Of a DNA stretch of 7,932 bases, positions 5,655 through 7,932 are shown one piece after another (position 1 is the first letter of the stretch; the number at the start of each line of letters is the position of its first letter). Source of the stretch: Deltaproteobacteria bacterium. GTDB taxonomy: Bacteria; Desulfobacterota; DSM-4660; Desulfatiglandales; HGW-15. Location of the stretch: the NCBI GenBank assembly GCA_020342025.1, contig CP070840.1, positions 213,551-221,482 on the forward strand, read 5' to 3'. The notes beneath the pieces are model-generated. The model made no database searches and was not told where the DNA came from. It was given only the letters and a program-made list of their open reading frames with translations. A program made the position numbers and the translations under genes.

Positions 5655-6641
5655 CTAACCTGAGGCTGGAGCAAGGGCCCTTAGCTGATTGAAGGCTTCT
5701 TCATCGATTTCAATAAGACCCTCGTGTAGGCACTTGCGGCGTCGTTTCTCGCCCTGCTCGCCCGGCACGAAGATCTCTTTATGCCCTTCGGCGACGCGGG
5801 CGTTCTTTATATTATTAATAAAGGTATTCACTCTGGCGTTAAACGCTTCTCTGTCCACGCCGAAAAGTGATGGGGAGAAAAAAAGACACAGCGCTCCCCG
5901 TTGAGAAAGGTCTCCCTCCAATCCCACATTCACCCCCAGGAATGGGCCGGTCAGAATCTCAAGCATCACAGCCAGGGCATAGCCCTTATACCCACCAAAG
6001 GGTGATACCGCTGTTACTTGGGAGGGATCCGTTACAGGTTGTCCATTGCTGTCCATTCCCCAAGTATCCGGGATCTTCTCTCCCAGGGCTTTAGCAAGAG
6101 CTATAAAATAGAAAGCCCTTTCCGAGGTGGCCATGTCCAAGATGAGTGGTGCGTCGTCCGTGGGAATTCCAATGCCGATAGGGTTAGTGGAGATCACGGC
6201 TTCTGCGGCTCCGTATGGGGCCATAAATGCCTGTCCGCCATATTCGAAAACGAGGGCGATCATCCCATTTTCTGTGGCCCGACGAGCCACCGTACCCGGC
6301 GTTGCAAAGCGCTTGATATTTCTCATCCCCACAATGCCGATCCCATGATTTTGACAACTCTTCTCTGCCCAACGGATGGCTTTATAAGCCACCAGATGGC
6401 CAATATCCCCATTCCCTTCGTACAGGATAACCGGGCCTCGCTCCAAGCCCACTGTGGCTTTCCCCCGATTTTTGCTATCTTCCACCACGACAGAAAAGGC
6501 CTTTAACCCATGGGATGGCTTCCCGCGCATTTCCGCATCCAGGTAATCATCTGCTATAACCCTTGCCTCTTCCTCCGTGAGTCCATGTGACAACAGAATG
6601 CGTTTGCAGAGATCCCTCATCTCATCAATGGGAACTTTCAT
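5655..6641 (-). CDS. Malate/L-lactate (2-hydroxyacid) dehydrogenase, LDH2/MDH2 family
   Basis: The protein has 328 residues from the ATG at 6641, where AGGAGGT sits 6 bases upstream on the minus strand; a longer frame to 6734 has no such signal. The family uses NAD(P) in an unusual fold to oxidise 2-hydroxyacids (malate, lactate, sulfolactate, ureidoglycolate). Marks seen are the catalytic block AEMRGKPSHGL (R39, H44), ISTNPIGIGIPT (150-161), LDMATS (168-173), DSNGQPVTDP (197-206) and GGYKG (216-220, K219), with the C-terminal FVPGE. It is slightly shorter than the usual 335-350. One difference stands out: where I expect N-S-N-H-F-G, this protein has NIKRFA (108-113), so the histidine is an arginine. 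That may change substrate or cofactor choice. It is divergent from the ferredoxin-korA operon, sharing a 280-base upstream region. Confidence 0.88.
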   Translation of the reverse strand: MKVPIDEMRDLCKRILLSHGLTEEEARVIADDYLDAEMRGKPSHGLKAFSVVVEDSKNRGKATVGLERGPVILYEGNGDIGHLVAYKAIRWAEKSCQNHGIGIVGMRNIKRFATPGTVARRATENGMIALVFEYGGQAFMAPYGAAEAVISTNPIGIGIPTDDAPLILDMATSERAFYFIALAKALGEKIPDTWGMDSNGQPVTDPSQVTAVSPFGGYKGYALAVMLEILTGPFLGVNVGLEGDLSQRGALCLFFSPSLFGVDREAFNARVNTFINNIKNARVAEGHKEIFVPGEQGEKRRRKCLHEGLIEIDEEAFNQLRALAPASG

Positions 6642-6758
6642 CTGAACCTCCTGGAGAATAAATGCATGGTTTAAACAAGAAAGAAGATAACCAAAGCGTA
6701 AGGCATAGCCAACAAAAAACGCCAGATCCCCCAAATTTCCTCTTTAGCCACGGCTTTA

Positions 6759-6767
6759 TGATATAAT
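6759..6767 (+). promoter_or_regulatory. Possible extended -10 promoter
   Basis: TG-A-TATAAT at 6759-6767 is a perfect extended -10 on the plus strand, with no good -35 at 17-18 bases. It would give a leader of about 150 bases to the ferredoxin gene. It may be an additional promoter to the one at 6810-6837. Confidence 0.3.
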
Positions 6768-6809
6768 GTATGGGCGTCTTCACATTGAGCGATTGACAAT
6801 GGAAAGTCT

Positions 6810-6838
6810 TTGAGGAATATATTAAATATGATATATTA
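6810..6838 (+). promoter_or_regulatory. Candidate promoter/operator of the ferredoxin-korA operon (motif copy 2)
   Basis: TTGAGG (6810-6815), a 16-base spacer and TG-A-TATATT (-10 at 6832-6837) form an extended -10 promoter, with AATATATT-N6-GATATATT at 6816-6837 inside. The predicted start near 6844 leaves about 78 bases of leader to the ATG at 6922. A second reading uses TTGACA at 6793-6798 with TATATT at 6818-6823 (19-base spacer). The same motif stands on the minus strand before the MvhD-type gene. Confidence 0.45.
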
Positions 6839-6921
6839 TGATCTTACGTGTAGCGCTTGAATGCTCCACAAGACAAGGTGGACATGTGCGGGATCCGCAG
6901 CAGAGGACAGGGAAGCGTTCT

Positions 6922-7128
6922 ATGGCCAAGAAGAAGCAGAAGAAGGAAGTGCAAATCAACAGGGATTGGTGCAAAGGCTGCGGCATTTGTGTCACATTCT
7001 GCCCAAAGAAGGTTCTGGCTCTCGATAATGAGGGAAAGGTTTGTTGGGTCCATTCCGACAAGTGCATCAATTGCGGGTTTTGTGAACTGAGATGCCCGGA
7101 CGTGGCCATAGAATTGGTAGAGAGGTGA
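6922..7128 (+). CDS. korD: 2[4Fe-4S] ferredoxin, delta subunit of 2-oxoacid:ferredoxin oxidoreductase
   Basis: The protein has 68 residues from the ATG at 6922. Two classical cluster motifs are complete: C17, C20, C23, C27-P and C48, C51, C54, C58-P (CxxCxxCxxxCP twice). A lysine-rich N-terminus (MAKKKQKKE) precedes the first. It carries electrons from the thiamine-diphosphate active site of the complex to external ferredoxin. The stop codon TGA (7126-7128) nearly touches the next frame, which is a korA homologue, so the two are translationally linked; the delta-alpha order is typical of four-subunit Kor/Oor complexes. An in-frame ATG at 6838 would add 28 residues, but it lies inside the predicted -10 and the added residues do not resemble the family. 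The SD for 6922 is weak (purine-rich GAGGACAGGGAAG, 6903-6915). Confidence 0.88.
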   Translation: MAKKKQKKEVQINRDWCKGCGICVTFCPKKVLALDNEGKVCWVHSDKCINCGFCELRCPDVAIELVER

Positions 7129-7133
7129 ATGCC

Positions 7134-7932
7134 GTGCAGGGTAAGGTAATGTTTCTCCAAGGGAACGAAGCCATCGTTGAAGGTGCACTTTATGCGGGGC
7201 TCAGGTTCTACGCAGGGTACCCTATCACGCCTTCCAGCGAAGTGGCCGAAATTTTATCCGAAAGACTTCCTCGGATTGGTGGAAAGTTCATTCAGATGGA
7301 GGACGAAATTGCCTCCATGTGCGCCATAATCGGCGCCTCTTTGACTGGACTCAAAGTAATGACCGCAACCAGTGGCCCGGGTTTTTCTTTGATGCAGGAA
7401 GCCATCGGATATGCGGTTATGGCAGAGATCCCCTCTGTGGTGGTCAATGTGCAACGGGGAGGACCGAGCACGGGGATGCCCACATCCGTTGCCCAAGGCG
7501 ATGTGCTCCAGGCTCGATGGGGGACTCATGGCGACCACTCCATCATTACCCTCACCGCATCCAAACTCCAGGATGTCTTTATCATGACCATAGAAGCCTT
7601 TAACTTGGCAGAGACTTTTCGGACGCCTGTGATCCTCCTTCTGGACGAGGTGGTGGCCCATATGCGTGAAAAAGTGGTCATCCCAGAGCCTGGCGTGGTT
7701 GAAGTGGTAGAACGCCTCCACACGTCCGTGCCGGAGGGGACCGATTACCATCCTTATCTGGCTCGTGAAGATGGCAGGCTCCCCATGAGCGATTTCGGAG
7801 GGAAACATCGTTATAATGTGACCGGCCTTTTCCACGACATGTGGGGCTTTCCGTCCAATGACCCGAGAGTCGCCTACGACCTTTTGCACCACCTAGTGGA
7901 CAAGGTGGAAAACCGGGCGGACAGCATGGCCC
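7134..7932 (+). CDS. korA: 2-oxoacid:ferredoxin oxidoreductase alpha subunit, partial (3' end outside)
   Basis: 266 complete codons are open to the window end; full-length KorA is about 370-380 residues, so roughly the last 100 are missing. The family blocks are in order: LQGNEAIVEGAL and AGYPITPSSEVAE near the start, QMEDEIASMCAIIGAS, then TATSGPGFSLMQEAIGYAVMAEIP, QRGGPSTGMPT and AQGDVLQARWGTHGDH. The alpha chain supplies the pyrimidine-domain part of thiamine-diphosphate binding and the 2-oxoacid/CoA pocket. The complex converts a 2-oxoacid plus CoA into acyl-CoA, CO2 and reduced ferredoxin. I chose GTG at 7134 because GAGGTGA (7122-7128) stands 5 bases before it; GTG at 7125, overlapping the previous stop, and ATG at 7149 are alternatives. 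Whether the substrate is 2-oxoglutarate or another 2-oxoacid cannot be told. The beta and gamma subunits should follow downstream. Confidence 0.92.
   Translation, partial: MQGKVMFLQGNEAIVEGALYAGLRFYAGYPITPSSEVAEILSERLPRIGGKFIQMEDEIASMCAIIGASLTGLKVMTATSGPGFSLMQEAIGYAVMAEIPSVVVNVQRGGPSTGMPTSVAQGDVLQARWGTHGDHSIITLTASKLQDVFIMTIEAFNLAETFRTPVILLLDEVVAHMREKVVIPEPGVVEVVERLHTSVPEGTDYHPYLAREDGRLPMSDFGGKHRYNVTGLFHDMWGFPSNDPRVAYDLLHHLVDKVENRADSMA

Noticed and set aside
7254..7892. 212-codon open frame on the minus strand
   Set aside because: It lies wholly antisense to korA, whose family motifs are unmistakable; the frame has no family resemblance and no SD.
1..7932. CRISPR arrays, tRNA or rRNA genes, transposases, phage genes
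   Set aside because: No regularly spaced direct repeats, no tRNA-like cloverleaf or TTCRANY-type arm in context, and no transposase or phage motifs were seen on either strand.

Overview
The window reads as chromosomal DNA of an anaerobic bacterium. An HU-type histone-like protein, clear Shine-Dalgarno sites and a rho-independent terminator argue for Bacteria over Archaea. The metabolic genes are oxygen-sensitive, ferredoxin-linked enzymes: a tungsten aldehyde oxidoreductase, a 2-oxoacid:ferredoxin oxidoreductase and an MvhD-type iron-sulfur protein. This set fits Desulfobacterota/deltaproteobacterial-type or similar syntrophic anaerobes, but that placement is inference.

Layout. (1) 1-360: HU gene with an unusually rich SD region, closed by a strong intrinsic terminator. 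(2) 428-1755: an exported, membrane-anchored gluzincin-type peptidase (+) whose 3' end overlaps by 34 bp the end of a convergent MvhD/FlpD-type iron-sulfur gene (-). (3) 1756-2040: AT-rich regulatory DNA with outward-facing candidate promoters on both strands. (4) 2040-5463, all on the + strand: a small dimeric alpha/beta-barrel protein, a CoxG-like SRPBCC protein, a MoaD/ThiS-like sulfur carrier broken by one in-frame TAA, and a full-length aldehyde:ferredoxin oxidoreductase (AOR). The gap between the first two genes holds a hairpin and an imperfect inverted repeat. (5) 5472-5591: a 120-bp palindromic, MITE-like repeat between convergent genes. (6) 5655-6641 (-): a malate/L-lactate (2-hydroxyacid) dehydrogenase of the LDH2/MDH2 family, divergent from (7) 6922-7932 (+): a two-cluster ferredoxin subunit and the start of the alpha subunit of a 2-oxoacid:ferredoxin oxidoreductase (KorD-KorA order), cut by the window end.

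How the genes may work together (inference): the dehydrogenase would make a 2-oxoacid, the Kor complex would oxidise it to an acyl-CoA with reduced ferredoxin, and AOR would exchange electrons between ferredoxin and an aldehyde/acid couple. CoxG and MoaD are both linked to molybdenum/tungsten enzymes, which makes 2696-5463 look like an enzyme-plus-maturation cluster whose sulfur carrier has been inactivated.

The two most notable observations are the nonsense-interrupted MoaD-like gene directly upstream of AOR, and a roughly 29-bp promoter/operator-like motif that occurs twice: upstream of the MvhD-type gene (- strand) and upstream of the ferredoxin-korA operon (+ strand). The motif lies at nearly the same distance from both start codons, which suggests co-regulation. 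No unmistakably new multi-gene defence or mobile system is visible.
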